In this document: positions 46,763 to 54,079 of the stretch, in pieces
Position numbering within the stretch: the stretch's first letter is position 1
Layout: the number at the start of each line of letters is the position of its first letter
Assembly: GCA_039922875.1 (NCBI GenBank)
Contig: JBDTDV010000015.1
Coordinates: forward strand, 1 to 54,079
Direction of reading: 5' to 3'
Length of the DNA: 54,079 nt
Source of the DNA: JBDTDV01 sp039922875
GTDB lineage: Bacteria > Actinomycetota > Actinomycetes > Actinomycetales > Microbacteriaceae
Position numbers and translations under genes: made by a program
The notes under the pieces: model-generated
Database searches by the model: none
The model's input: the letters and a program-made list of their open reading frames with translations, nothing else
Told to the model about the DNA's origin: nothing

Positions 46763-47396
46763 AGTGCGAAGTCATCGTAAGGAGCGCCACAATTCCGGTA
46801 ACGATCGCCAAGCATAAAGCGCAGTATGCAATGGACTCGGCCAGGCTCACCTGGTTCCTGTCCAGGAAGAAGTACGGATACCAACCGACCATTGAGCCTC
46901 GGATCAGTGTGAAGACCCCCCACAGGCTCGGGTAGACCAGCGCCAACCCGAGCAATTTCCCGGATGGCCGTACCGTGCCGGGATCGAGGAGCCAATCGAT
47001 CACCGCGAACCCCGGAATCCAGAAGTGCAACAGCTGATCCGACCAGGGAACCGCAATCGTGTAGTCAAGAGTGGATGCCTGGATCACCATGGCCGCAAAA
47101 ACGATCCCGGACACAATCATGTAACTGGTCACCAGGGCACGGACTGCGCCGAACCATCGGGGCGCGGCGCCGCGGAATGCGGCAATTGCGCCCAGAACAA
47201 ACATCATCACCCCGGCGATTGCGCTCTGCACGGTGAAGTAGCTCATGAAGTTGCTGGTCACGAAGCTCGCGAAACCCAGCACATACTGAAAATTACCCAC
47301 CAGAGCGACGACGCCGACGCCAGCCAGAAGAAGGCGACCAATACCACGAATCCAGCGCACTGATCCTTCCGGCCGGTCTCGACCGGGTGCTCGCAT
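46686..47396 (-). CDS. Pr6Pr family membrane protein
   Basis: A 236-residue protein with six predicted membrane helices of the Pr6Pr (FAR-17a/AIG1-like) type. Typical elements are FTVQSAIAGVMMF, LLHFWIPGFAVIDWLLDP and GWYPYFFLD. Its function is unknown; eukaryotic relatives are membrane hydrolases with Thr and His active residues, and the His here (LLHFWIP) is in the matching place. The Arg-rich C-terminus arises from reading antisense to the amine oxidase end and is probably not functional. The ATG at 47396 is used; a GTG at about 47360 is an alternative start. Confidence 0.82.
   Translation of the reverse strand: MRAPGRDRPEGSVRWIRGIGRLLLAGVGVVALVGNFQYVLGFASFVTSNFMSYFTVQSAIAGVMMFVLGAIAAFRGAAPRWFGAVRALVTSYMIVSGIVFAAMVIQASTLDYTIAVPWSDQLLHFWIPGFAVIDWLLDPGTVRPSGKLLGLALVYPSLWGVFTLIRGSMVGWYPYFFLDRNQVSLAESIAYCALCLAIVTGIVALLTMTSHFTMTSHLRRRRVGGFAVRRSRRRRR
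46746..46781. repeat. 18-bp tandem duplication at the amine oxidase stop codon
   Basis: Two units of GTGCGAAGTCATCGT(GAA/AAG) at 46746-46763 and 46764-46781. The first ends the amine oxidase frame. On the minus strand the pair encodes the repeat TMTSHF-TMTSHL in the C-terminus of the Pr6Pr protein. Confidence 0.85.
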
Positions 47397-47492
47397 ACCG
47401 CTACGTTACGCTCGCACCCGCATGCTGGGCAGACCCGGTCCTGCGAGGCGAGATACTAAGAACGCCAAAACGGCCCTAACCGAGGAGGAAGC

Positions 47493-48260
47493 GTGAACGC
47501 TCTGCAAAAGTTCTCACTTGAAGGTAAGACTGTCTTGCTGACCGGAGGAAACCAAGGCCTGGGCAGGGCGATGGCTCAGGCGCTCGGAGAGGCCGGAGCG
47601 GCCGTGGCGCTGACCTCTCGCACCCTTGCCGCAGCGGAAGCCGCCGCAGAGCAGTTGCGTGAGCGTGGCATCCGCTGTGTCGGAATCCAGCTAGAGGTCA
47701 CCGATGTGGATGATGTCGAGCGCGTGGTCGCCGAGGTCAGCGATACGTTCGGCGAGATCGACATTCTGGTGAACAACGCCGGGATCGGCGTCGGCGGCGC
47801 GGCGCTCGAGACCCCGGACAGCACCTGGCATGAGGTGCTTGCGACGAACGTCGACGGTGTTTGGTATTGCAGTAGAGCCGTCGCCAAGCGGATGGTGAAG
47901 CGCGGCAGCGGGAGCATCGTCAATATCGGCTCGATGTCCGGTGAGATCGTGAACCGGCCACGATGGCAGATCTCCTACTTGACCTCGAAGGCGGCCGTGC
48001 ACCAGATGACAAAAGGCCTGGCGGCGGAGTGGGCACCGTTCGGGATTCGGGTCAATGCGATCGCTCCCGGTTATTTCCTGACCGAAATGGCACCGGTCGA
48101 TCGGCCGGAGTACAAGCAATGGTGTGTGGACCCGGCACCGATGCGACGCTGGGGAGAGCCGGAGGAACTCGGGCCGGTCGCGATCTTCCTGGCCAGCGAT
48201 GCCTCGAGTTTCATGACCGGATCCATCGTCCTGGTCGACGGCGGCTTCACGCTGTTCTGA
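47493..48260 (+). CDS. Short-chain dehydrogenase/reductase
   Basis: A classical NAD(P)-dependent SDR of 255 residues. It shows the cofactor motif LTGGNQGLGRAMA, NNAG in ILVNNAGIGVG, the catalytic Ser in VNIGSMSG, Tyr/Lys in SYLTSKAAV, and PGYFLTEM. The acidic or neutral residue pattern after strand 2 (SRTLAAAE) suggests NADP. It resembles gluconate 5-dehydrogenase and sorbitol/polyol oxidoreductases, but the substrate is not determined. GTG start with GAGGAGG upstream. Confidence 0.9.
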   Translation: MNALQKFSLEGKTVLLTGGNQGLGRAMAQALGEAGAAVALTSRTLAAAEAAAEQLRERGIRCVGIQLEVTDVDDVERVVAEVSDTFGEIDILVNNAGIGVGGAALETPDSTWHEVLATNVDGVWYCSRAVAKRMVKRGSGSIVNIGSMSGEIVNRPRWQISYLTSKAAVHQMTKGLAAEWAPFGIRVNAIAPGYFLTEMAPVDRPEYKQWCVDPAPMRRWGEPEELGPVAIFLASDASSFMTGSIVLVDGGFTLF

Positions 48261-48313
48261 GCTCGTCGTCTGCTGAGTCCCACTCGAGATGGACGGGGGC
48301 CGACGTAGCCGAG

Positions 48314-48373
48314 ACGACGGTGGCCGGAACGACGGTGACTGGAACGACGGTGACTGGAACGACGGTGGCCGAG
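48314..48373 (+). repeat. Four tandem 15-bp repeats encoding TTVxG units
   Basis: Four head-to-tail units of ACGACGGTG(G/A)C(C/T)G(G/A)(A/G) precede the alkylation repair-like remnant. In that gene's frame they read T-T-V-A/T-G. They may be an expansion of a single N-terminal TTVAE motif. Confidence 0.8.
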
Positions 48374-48388
48374 GTGGTGGCCGAGGTG

Positions 48389-48801
48389 ATGGCCGAAATG
48401 GCCGCGCTGGAAGACCCGAAGATGCGCGCGGTCAACCAGAGGCACGGCAATGATCACGGGGTGAACCTCAGTACGTTGCGCGCGGTCGCCAAGCGACTGA
48501 AGACCCAGCATGACCTTGCCCTCCAGCTGTGGGAGACCGGCGACTTGCGTCTGACCAGGTTCAACGACCCGACCCGATCGTCGCGAGCGCGGGCTGGGCG
48601 CTGACCGCTGAACGCGTGGCGAAAGGGCCGCAGAACCTCGACCTCTCAGGACTGCTCGACATCATCGAGGCAGAAATGAAGGATGCGCCGGATCGCCTGC
48701 AGTGGTCGATGAACGAGTGCCTGGCCCAGATCGGAATCAACCACGCCGAGCACCGGGCCCGGGCCACTGACATCGGTGAGCGCCTGAAGGTGCTCAAGGA
48801 T
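48389..48801 (+). pseudogene. DNA alkylation repair (AlkD-like/HEAT) protein remnant
   Basis: Pieces of one protein lie in two frames. The first frame gives MAEMAALEDPKMRAVNQRHG, then HGVNLSTLRAVAKRLKTQHD and LWETGD. After a loss of about 50 residues comes RFNDP. A single C missing from the run at 48568-48570 shifts the frame, and DPIVASAGWALTAERVAKG and APDRLQWSMNECLAQIGINH follow in the next frame. The gene stops matching at IGERLKVLKD; its usual PTPPNCTSPFAPIWI-type end is absent. Deletion, frameshift and truncation make it non-functional. Confidence 0.8.
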
Positions 48802-49243
48802 ACGGGAGAAGTGCCCGTGGGTGACGACGACGATCGGGCGGATCGTTCTCGGCGTACGCGTGCAGAACGGCGTCGGCCCGGCGGTCAACTTCGCCGGTGG
48901 ATTCGCCGTGGGGGCAGCCATCGCGCCAGATGGTCCGCCCGGGTGCGAGTCGACGGATCTGCTCGGTGGTCAGGCCTTCGTAGTCGCCGTAGTCGTATTC
49001 GGCGGCCAAGGGGCCGATCGTGGTGCGTCGTTCGGGCAGGGCTAGTGCGGCGGTCTCGGTCGCGCGGCGTCGGGGGCTGGTGACCACGATGGGGCTCTTG
49101 CCGTGCAGTACACGGCCCAGGAGCGGCGCTAGCCCGGTGGCTTGACGGCGTCCGTTCGCGGTCAAGCCGATGTCGGTGGTGCCGGTGTAACGGCCGGACC
49201 GGGTCCAGTCGGTCTCACCGTGCCGGATGATGATCAGTTTCAT
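48794..49243 (-). pseudogene. Histidine phosphatase family remnant
   Basis: Starts as a normal phosphoglycerate mutase-like phosphatase: MKLIIIRHGETDWTRSG (catalytic RHG), RYTGTTDIGLTANGRRQA and EYDYGDYEGLTTEQIRRL. Near 48830 the frame shifts; the other frame would continue IVVVTHGHFSRIL, the second catalytic His. The sequence then ends in the alkylation repair remnant at about 48797-48805, so the C-terminal 30-40 residues are lost. The catalytic second half is broken. Confidence 0.78.
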
Positions 49244-49328
49244 TTGTGCTCGTCTCGACGCGCCAACGGACGGACTGGACGGTGCGCGCGGCCTGCTGAA
49301 TCTGCTCGACCGGCGCAAGGAGTGGTGG

Positions 49329-52037
49329 TCATGGTGAGTTGGGGTTCTGCGCCACCGGCGCCTGGGCGCTGTCCGCCGGCAACGGGGTTTGGTCGGTGCG
49401 CTCTGGCTGGGCGGATTGGTCGTGTTCAGTGTAAAACGCGGCGGTCCTCGTTGGGGACGGGCCGCGGGCGGAGTCGTGTTCGGGTGCCGGTGTGCCCTCG
49501 GCCAGAGTTCCGTTCTCCGGGCTGTCGGTGTTCTTGGCGGGGTCGAGGATGCGGTAGGCGAGAAGTTTGATGCGGTCGCTGGCCAGGGCCCAGACGATGG
49601 CGTAGCCCCACACGAACGCGGCCCACCCCCAGCCCAGCGGGTGCATGAACACCCCGAACACGGCGATCAGGGTCGCCACGGCCTGGGTGCCGAGAACTGC
49701 CATCCACAGGATCCGGGCCGGGCGGATAGACCAGAACGGCCCGCGAGTGCGGGTGAGGAAGATCGTCAGATGCCCGGCGACGGACAGCATTAGATACATC
49801 ATGGTCTGCAGCTGGGGATGGCTGAGACCGAAGACTCTGTCGCCGAGGAAGAACAGCCCGAACGCGGCGATCGGGCCGATGACACCCAGAACGGTGGCGA
49901 TACCCAGCACCAGACGCATGTTCCACGCTTCGGGCTTCATCTTGTAGCGGACGTTGTCATAGGCGATGGACAAAATCGCGCCGTCGTTGAGCAAGGCGAG
50001 CATCACGATCATGATCGCAGTGACAGGGAAGAAGTTGAACACCATGATCGTCCCGGTCACGAACAGCAGCACCCGCAGTGTTTCGGCGATGCGGTACATG
50101 GCGTAGGAGTTCATCCGCTGGAAGATCTTGCGGCTCTCTTTGATCGCGTCAATGATCACCGCCAGCCCGGGGGTGAGCAGAACGATCGCGGCGGCAGCGC
50201 GGGCGGCGTCGGTGGCACCGGAGACAGCGATGCCGCAGTCGGCCTTCTTCAGTGCCGGGGCGTCATTGACGCCGTCGCCGGTCATACCGACGATATGACC
50301 GCGTTTCTGCAGAACATCGATGATGTGGAACTTGTGTTCGGGGAAGACCTGGGCAAAGCCATCGGCGGATTCGATGGTCCGCACCATCTCCGCGTTCTCC
50401 TTCTTCTTCACGTCACCGAGGCCGGCCGCGTCGAGAATGTTCGTACCGAGTCCGACCTTGGCGGCGGTCTCTTTGGCGATCGCGATCGCGTCACCGGTGA
50501 CCATCTTCACGCTCACACCCATCTCCTGGGCGGTGGCGATCGTGGTCTTGGCGTCCTCGCGGGGCGGGTCGAATAGCGGGAGTACGCCGAGGAACTTCCA
50601 TCGGTCCCGGCCGTCGGCGCGGGCAACCCCCAGCGACCGGTAGCCGCGGGCGGCGAATTCTTCGACGGCGTCAGTGACGGCCGACGTGATCGCGCCACTG
50701 CCGCTTGCAAGGGCGAGGATGACCTGCGGTGCGCCCTTACTGACCTTGAACGTGGTCCCATCAGCGCCGGTGACCATGGCTTCGGTGCGCTTGTCGACCG
50801 GGTTGAACGGCTCGAAATGGGTGATCGTGTAGGGGTGCAAGACGTTCTTGTCGGGAAGGCCGCTCAGGACGGCGAGGTCGATGGGGTCGTCGTTGTCGGC
50901 GCGGGAGGCCAGCCCCCCGGCCAGGATGACCTCGGCCGACGTGACGGTAGCGACGCTGAACGGGTCGCCCAGGGTGAGCGAGTTCTGGGTCAGAGTGCCT
51001 GTCTTGTCCGCGCACAGCACGTCCACACCGGCCAATTCCTCGATCGCGACCAGCCGACTGACGATGGCCTTCTTCTTGGCCAGCAGACGAGCGCCGACCG
51101 CCATAGTCACCGACAGCACCGTAGGCATTGCGACCGGGATCGCCGCAACCGTCAGCACCAGAGCGAATTGCAGGGTGGTCAGGAGCGCGTCACCGCGGAA
51201 CAGCGAGACGGTCGCGATCGCCGCGACGAACACCGCCGCCAGGACGATGAGGTAGTTGCCGATCTTCAGGACGGCCTTCTGGAAATGGCTGACGGTGTGG
51301 GCGTCCTGCACGAGTTCGGCGGTCTTGCCGAAGTAGGTGTGGGTGCCGGTGGCGTAGACCAGCGCCCCGATCTCACCACGGCGGATGATCGATCCTGAGT
51401 ACACCGGATCGCCGGGGCTGCCGGTCGCAGGGAGGGACTCTCCGGTGAGGGCAGACTGATCGACCTCGACCTCGTCACCGTCCAGGAGGCGGGCGTCGGC
51501 GGGCACGATGTCACCAAGCCGCAGACGGATCACGTCGCCGGGCACGAGTTCTCGCGCAGCTGGAGTGACCCATTCGCCGTCACGTCGCACGCGGGCGGTG
51601 ATGGCGAGTTTGGCTTTCAGCGCATCAATCGCGTTGCCGGCTTGACGCTCCTCAACGTAGCCGACGACGGCGTTGGCCAGCAGCAGCAGTAAGATGATGA
51701 AGAAATCCGGCCAATGCCCGACCACGCCGGAGAGGACGACCGCAGCCTCGATCATCCACGGGATCGGTCCCCAGAAGTACGACAGAAACTTCAGCAGCGG
51801 GTTGGTCTTGTGCTCGACGATCTCGTTCGGACCGTACTGGGTCAGCCGCTTCGCGGCTTCGGCCTTGCTCAGCCCGTCCGGTGAGCTGCCCAATTGCTTC
51901 TGGACCTCCGCGATCGGCAGCGTCTTCAGGTCATAATCCGGGTCCGGTTTCGAGTTCGCCGAGTCGCCCAGCGTGGACTTAGCGGGCGTTGACTTAGCCG
52001 GCGTGGACTTGGCGCCCTTGGTGTTGTCAGTGCTCAT
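49329..52037 (-). CDS. Plasma-membrane-type H+-exporting P-type ATPase (class IIIA)
   Basis: A 902-residue proton pump-like ATPase related to plant and fungal plasma-membrane H+-ATPases. The N-terminus has Lys/Ser/Thr/Pro repeats, then SKAEAAKRLTQYGPNEI, helix pair, actuator VDQSALTGESLPATG, phosphorylated Asp344 in CADKTGTLTQNSL, MVTGDAIAIAKETA and TGDGVNDAPALKKAD. It ends in a Pro/Gln-rich tail. AGGAGG lies 9 nt before the ATG at 52037, which rules in that start over one at 52046 that abuts the site. It follows the aldolase gene by 60 bp in one operon. Confidence 0.92.
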   Translation of the reverse strand: MSTDNTKGAKSTPAKSTPAKSTLGDSANSKPDPDYDLKTLPIAEVQKQLGSSPDGLSKAEAAKRLTQYGPNEIVEHKTNPLLKFLSYFWGPIPWMIEAAVVLSGVVGHWPDFFIILLLLLANAVVGYVEERQAGNAIDALKAKLAITARVRRDGEWVTPAARELVPGDVIRLRLGDIVPADARLLDGDEVEVDQSALTGESLPATGSPGDPVYSGSIIRRGEIGALVYATGTHTYFGKTAELVQDAHTVSHFQKAVLKIGNYLIVLAAVFVAAIATVSLFRGDALLTTLQFALVLTVAAIPVAMPTVLSVTMAVGARLLAKKKAIVSRLVAIEELAGVDVLCADKTGTLTQNSLTLGDPFSVATVTSAEVILAGGLASRADNDDPIDLAVLSGLPDKNVLHPYTITHFEPFNPVDKRTEAMVTGADGTTFKVSKGAPQVILALASGSGAITSAVTDAVEEFAARGYRSLGVARADGRDRWKFLGVLPLFDPPREDAKTTIATAQEMGVSVKMVTGDAIAIAKETAAKVGLGTNILDAAGLGDVKKKENAEMVRTIESADGFAQVFPEHKFHIIDVLQKRGHIVGMTGDGVNDAPALKKADCGIAVSGATDAARAAAAIVLLTPGLAVIIDAIKESRKIFQRMNSYAMYRIAETLRVLLFVTGTIMVFNFFPVTAIMIVMLALLNDGAILSIAYDNVRYKMKPEAWNMRLVLGIATVLGVIGPIAAFGLFFLGDRVFGLSHPQLQTMMYLMLSVAGHLTIFLTRTRGPFWSIRPARILWMAVLGTQAVATLIAVFGVFMHPLGWGWAAFVWGYAIVWALASDRIKLLAYRILDPAKNTDSPENGTLAEGTPAPEHDSARGPSPTRTAAFYTEHDQSAQPERTDQTPLPADSAQAPVAQNPNSP

Positions 52038-52097
52038 GGTGGGCATCCTCCTACTGGAAATAGGTAGCGGCCCGGCCCAGGGGGTGCGATGCGGTGC

Positions 52098-53144
52098 TCA
52101 TGACGCGTTCGCCCGTTCCGGCGGGAGGGTGTCGGTGCCGCGGCGGGCACCTCGATTGGAGGTGACCCGTTGTTGGAGAGCCTGCTGGGCGGGTCCCGTA
52201 TGCGCATCCTGACCGTCCCAGATCGTCAATGCGGGCTGCTGGATCGCACGGCCGAAGGAGAACGCCACCGGCCACGGCAGCGGCGGGCGTGTGCGACTGT
52301 CGATGGCGGCAAGCCGGGTCGTGGCAAGATCGCCGGACTGGCCGCCGGACAGGAATACGATCCCGGCCACCGCGGCCGGCACGGCCCGGCGCAGACACGT
52401 CCGGGTGGCCTCAGCCACGGCCTGCACCGAGTCCTGGATCGGACAATCCTGCCCTGGAAGAACCATGTTGGGTTTCAGGAGCATACCCTCCAGTTCGACG
52501 CCCTGCTCTGCGAGCTGGCTGAACACCACTCGCAGCACATCCTCGGTGACCTGCGCGCACCGCGACAAGGTGTGCTCGCCTCTCATCAACACTTCCGGTT
52601 CGATGACCGGTACCAGGCCGGCCTCCTGGCACAGCGCGCCGTAGCGCGCCAGCGCATGCGCGTTGGCCAGTATGCAGGCCCGGCTGGGGGTGGCCGCACG
52701 GATGGTGAACACGGCCCGCCATTTCGCGAAAACGGCACCCAGCTGGCGGTACTCAGTCAGACGAGCGCGCAGCCCGTCCAGACCTTCGGTGATTTTCTCC
52801 CCGGGATGGCCAGCCATCGGTGTGGTTCCGAGGTCGACCTTGATGCCTGTGGCGGTCCCGGCCTCGCGTAGGACACTCAAAAACGGCACTCCGTCGGCGG
52901 TGTGTTGCCGGATCGTCTCGTCGTAGGCGATGACACCGCTGATACTGTCCCCGAGCCCCGGGGTGGTAACGATCAGTTCCCGGTAGGCGCGGCGGGCCTG
53001 TTCGGTCTGGGGGATGCCGAGCCGGGCGAAGCGCCGGTTGCAGGTGGGGATCGATTCGTCGATCGCCAGCAGACCCTTGTCGTCGGCGACCAACGCCCGT
53101 GCCGCGTCCGGCAACGCGGTGTCCAACACTGTGGTGGCGATCAT
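52098..53144 (-). CDS. Fructose-bisphosphate aldolase, class I
   Basis: A Schiff-base aldolase of 348 residues, cleaving fructose 1,6-bisphosphate. It has LLAIDESIPTCNRRFARLGI, FAKWRAVFTI, VIEPEVLM, the Schiff-base Lys in GMLLKPNMVLPG, and FLSGGQSGD. It is the eukaryote-like class I form. The ATG at 53142-53144 overlaps the phosphoketolase stop as ATGA, so the two are coupled. In this context it may serve a stress or alternative route beside a class II enzyme elsewhere. Confidence 0.93.
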   Translation of the reverse strand: MIATTVLDTALPDAARALVADDKGLLAIDESIPTCNRRFARLGIPQTEQARRAYRELIVTTPGLGDSISGVIAYDETIRQHTADGVPFLSVLREAGTATGIKVDLGTTPMAGHPGEKITEGLDGLRARLTEYRQLGAVFAKWRAVFTIRAATPSRACILANAHALARYGALCQEAGLVPVIEPEVLMRGEHTLSRCAQVTEDVLRVVFSQLAEQGVELEGMLLKPNMVLPGQDCPIQDSVQAVAEATRTCLRRAVPAAVAGIVFLSGGQSGDLATTRLAAIDSRTRPPLPWPVAFSFGRAIQQPALTIWDGQDAHTGPAQQALQQRVTSNRGARRGTDTLPPERANAS

Positions 53145-54079
53145 TGTGGCGAACTCCAGACCCAATCACGGATCTCAGGGAGGTCCTGGCCGTGGATGTC
53201 GATGTAGCGTTTGTGCTCGACGAGCTTGTTCGCCATCGTCTGTTTGAGATAGTCCGCGGTCGCGCCCAGTTGCGGGAGCCGATCGATGACGTCCATGACA
53301 AGGTGGAAGCGGTCCAGTCTGTTCTGCACCCGCATGTCGAAGGCGGTGGTGATGGTGCCCTCCTCGATGTAACCGCGCACGTGCAAGTTCTGGTTAGTGC
53401 GGCGGTAGGTCAGACGGTGGATCAGAGTCGGGTAACCGTGGAAGGCAAAAATGATGTGCTTATCGCGGGTGAACAACGAGTCGTAGTCGCTGTCGGAGAG
53501 CCCATGCGGGTGCTCGCTGGCCGACTGGAGCTTCATCAGATCCACAACGTTGACGACGCGGACCTTCAGCTCGGGCAGGTTCTCCCGTAGGATCGATACC
53601 GCGGCCAGCACCTCGAGGGTGGGGGTGTCCCCGCAGCAGGCCAACACCACATCTGGTTCGGCGCCGCGATCGTTGCCAGCCCATTCCCAGATGCCGATCC
53701 CCTCGGTGCAGTGCACATCGGCCTGCTCCATGCTCAGCCACTGTGGCATCGCATGCTTGCCAGCCACGATCACGTTGACATAGTGCCGGCTGCGCAGGCA
53801 GTGATCGGTCACCGAGAGCAGGCAGTTGGCATCCGGCGGGAGGTAGACACGGACGATGTCGGACTTCTTGTTCACCACATGATCCAAAAAGCCCGGGTCC
53901 TGGTGGGTGAAGCCGTTGTGGTCCTGCTGCCAGACGTGGGAGGCGAGCAGGTAATTCAACGAGGCGATGTCGCGCCGCCACGGCAGCGCCTTGGTGATCT
54001 TGAGCCATTTGGCGTGCTGGTTGAACATCGAGTCGACGATGTGGATGAACGCCTCGTAGCAGTTGAACAGCCCGTGCCG
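53141..54079 (-). CDS. xfp: Phosphoketolase, C-terminal part (cut by window edge)
   Basis: Thiamine-diphosphate enzyme that splits xylulose 5-phosphate or fructose 6-phosphate to acetyl phosphate. About 312 C-terminal residues are present, continuous to the window end. Recognised segments are RHGLFNCYEAFIHIVDSMFN, LNYLLASHVWQQDHNGFTHQ, DPGFLDHVVNKKSDIVRVYL, PDVVLACCGDTPTLEVLAA and RGYIEEGTITTAFDMRV. First visible gene of an operon with the class I aldolase and the H+-ATPase. Confidence 0.95.
   Translation of the reverse strand, partial: RHGLFNCYEAFIHIVDSMFNQHAKWLKITKALPWRRDIASLNYLLASHVWQQDHNGFTHQDPGFLDHVVNKKSDIVRVYLPPDANCLLSVTDHCLRSRHYVNVIVAGKHAMPQWLSMEQADVHCTEGIGIWEWAGNDRGAEPDVVLACCGDTPTLEVLAAVSILRENLPELKVRVVNVVDLMKLQSASEHPHGLSDSDYDSLFTRDKHIIFAFHGYPTLIHRLTYRRTNQNLHVRGYIEEGTITTAFDMRVQNRLDRFHLVMDVIDRLPQLGATADYLKQTMANKLVEHKRYIDIHGQDLPEIRDWVWSSPQ

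Overview
This 54 kb window is a high-GC chromosomal segment of an actinobacterium. The gene order (acnA-dxs with dut/DUF3710/DUF3159, sepH, parC/parE beside sigA, lpdA-sucB, glnA-glnE-glnA2-panB-map-ppgK, rnpB, thyA-folA) and the protein sequences fit the family Microbacteriaceae best. That assignment rests on remembered synteny and sequence style, not on a search. Most of the window is core chromosome. The last 12 kb, from about 42.8 kb, is more accessory and carries the only clear gene decay.

Layout: 1-9.1 kb holds isoprenoid (dxs, cut by the window edge), TCA cycle (acnA, with an 18-bp palindromic operator), dUTPase, small conserved actinobacterial proteins, SepH and a phosphodiesterase. 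9.1-13.8 kb holds topoisomerase IV (parC, parE). 14.2-19.9 kb is a tight minus-strand run: sigA, a MurT-like Mur ligase, a GatD-like amidotransferase and two alanine-racemase-like proteins, with junctions of 7 bp, 4-bp overlap, 35 bp and 4-bp overlap. 20-28.5 kb has an MFS permease, PAC2 protein, lpdA, sucB, a membrane pseudokinase, DUF4191 and RDD proteins. 28.6-34.5 kb is glutamine synthesis (glnA behind tandem GlnR boxes, glnE, glnA2). 34.6-38.6 kb has panB, a SPOR-like protein, map, ppgK and corA. 38.6-42.8 kb has rnpB, a degenerate zinc-ribbon coiled-coil protein, Nif3, thyA, folA and a methyltransferase. 42.8-54.1 kb has an SOS-box gene, a metal P-type ATPase, a rearranged flavin amine oxidase, a membrane protein, an SDR, a scar of two truncated genes, and an operon of phosphoketolase, class I aldolase and a plasma-membrane-type H+ ATPase.

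The most striking system is the run behind sigA. The two racemase-like proteins have lost opposite halves of the alanine racemase active site: AlrA keeps the PLP lysine side but lacks the partner-subunit tyrosine segment, and AlrB keeps the tyrosine side but has Ala in place of the PLP lysine. Since alanine racemase sites are built from both subunits of a dimer, the pair looks like an obligate heterodimer with one complete site. The MurT/GatD-like pair upstream keeps the ATP-binding motif, but GatD has no cysteine at all and MurT has lost its zinc ribbon, so it cannot be a normal glutamine-dependent D-Glu amidase. Microbacteriaceae have group B peptidoglycan, in which the D-Glu alpha-carboxyl carries a bridge amino acid, often a D-diamino acid. 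I infer, without proof, that these four genes make or attach that bridge.

Other notable points are an amine oxidase whose normal C-terminal segment sits at its N-terminus, many start codons placed 6-7 nt after a TANNNT hexamer (leaderless mRNAs), including an interlocked divergent pair at map, and many 15-23 bp tandem duplications at gene ends.
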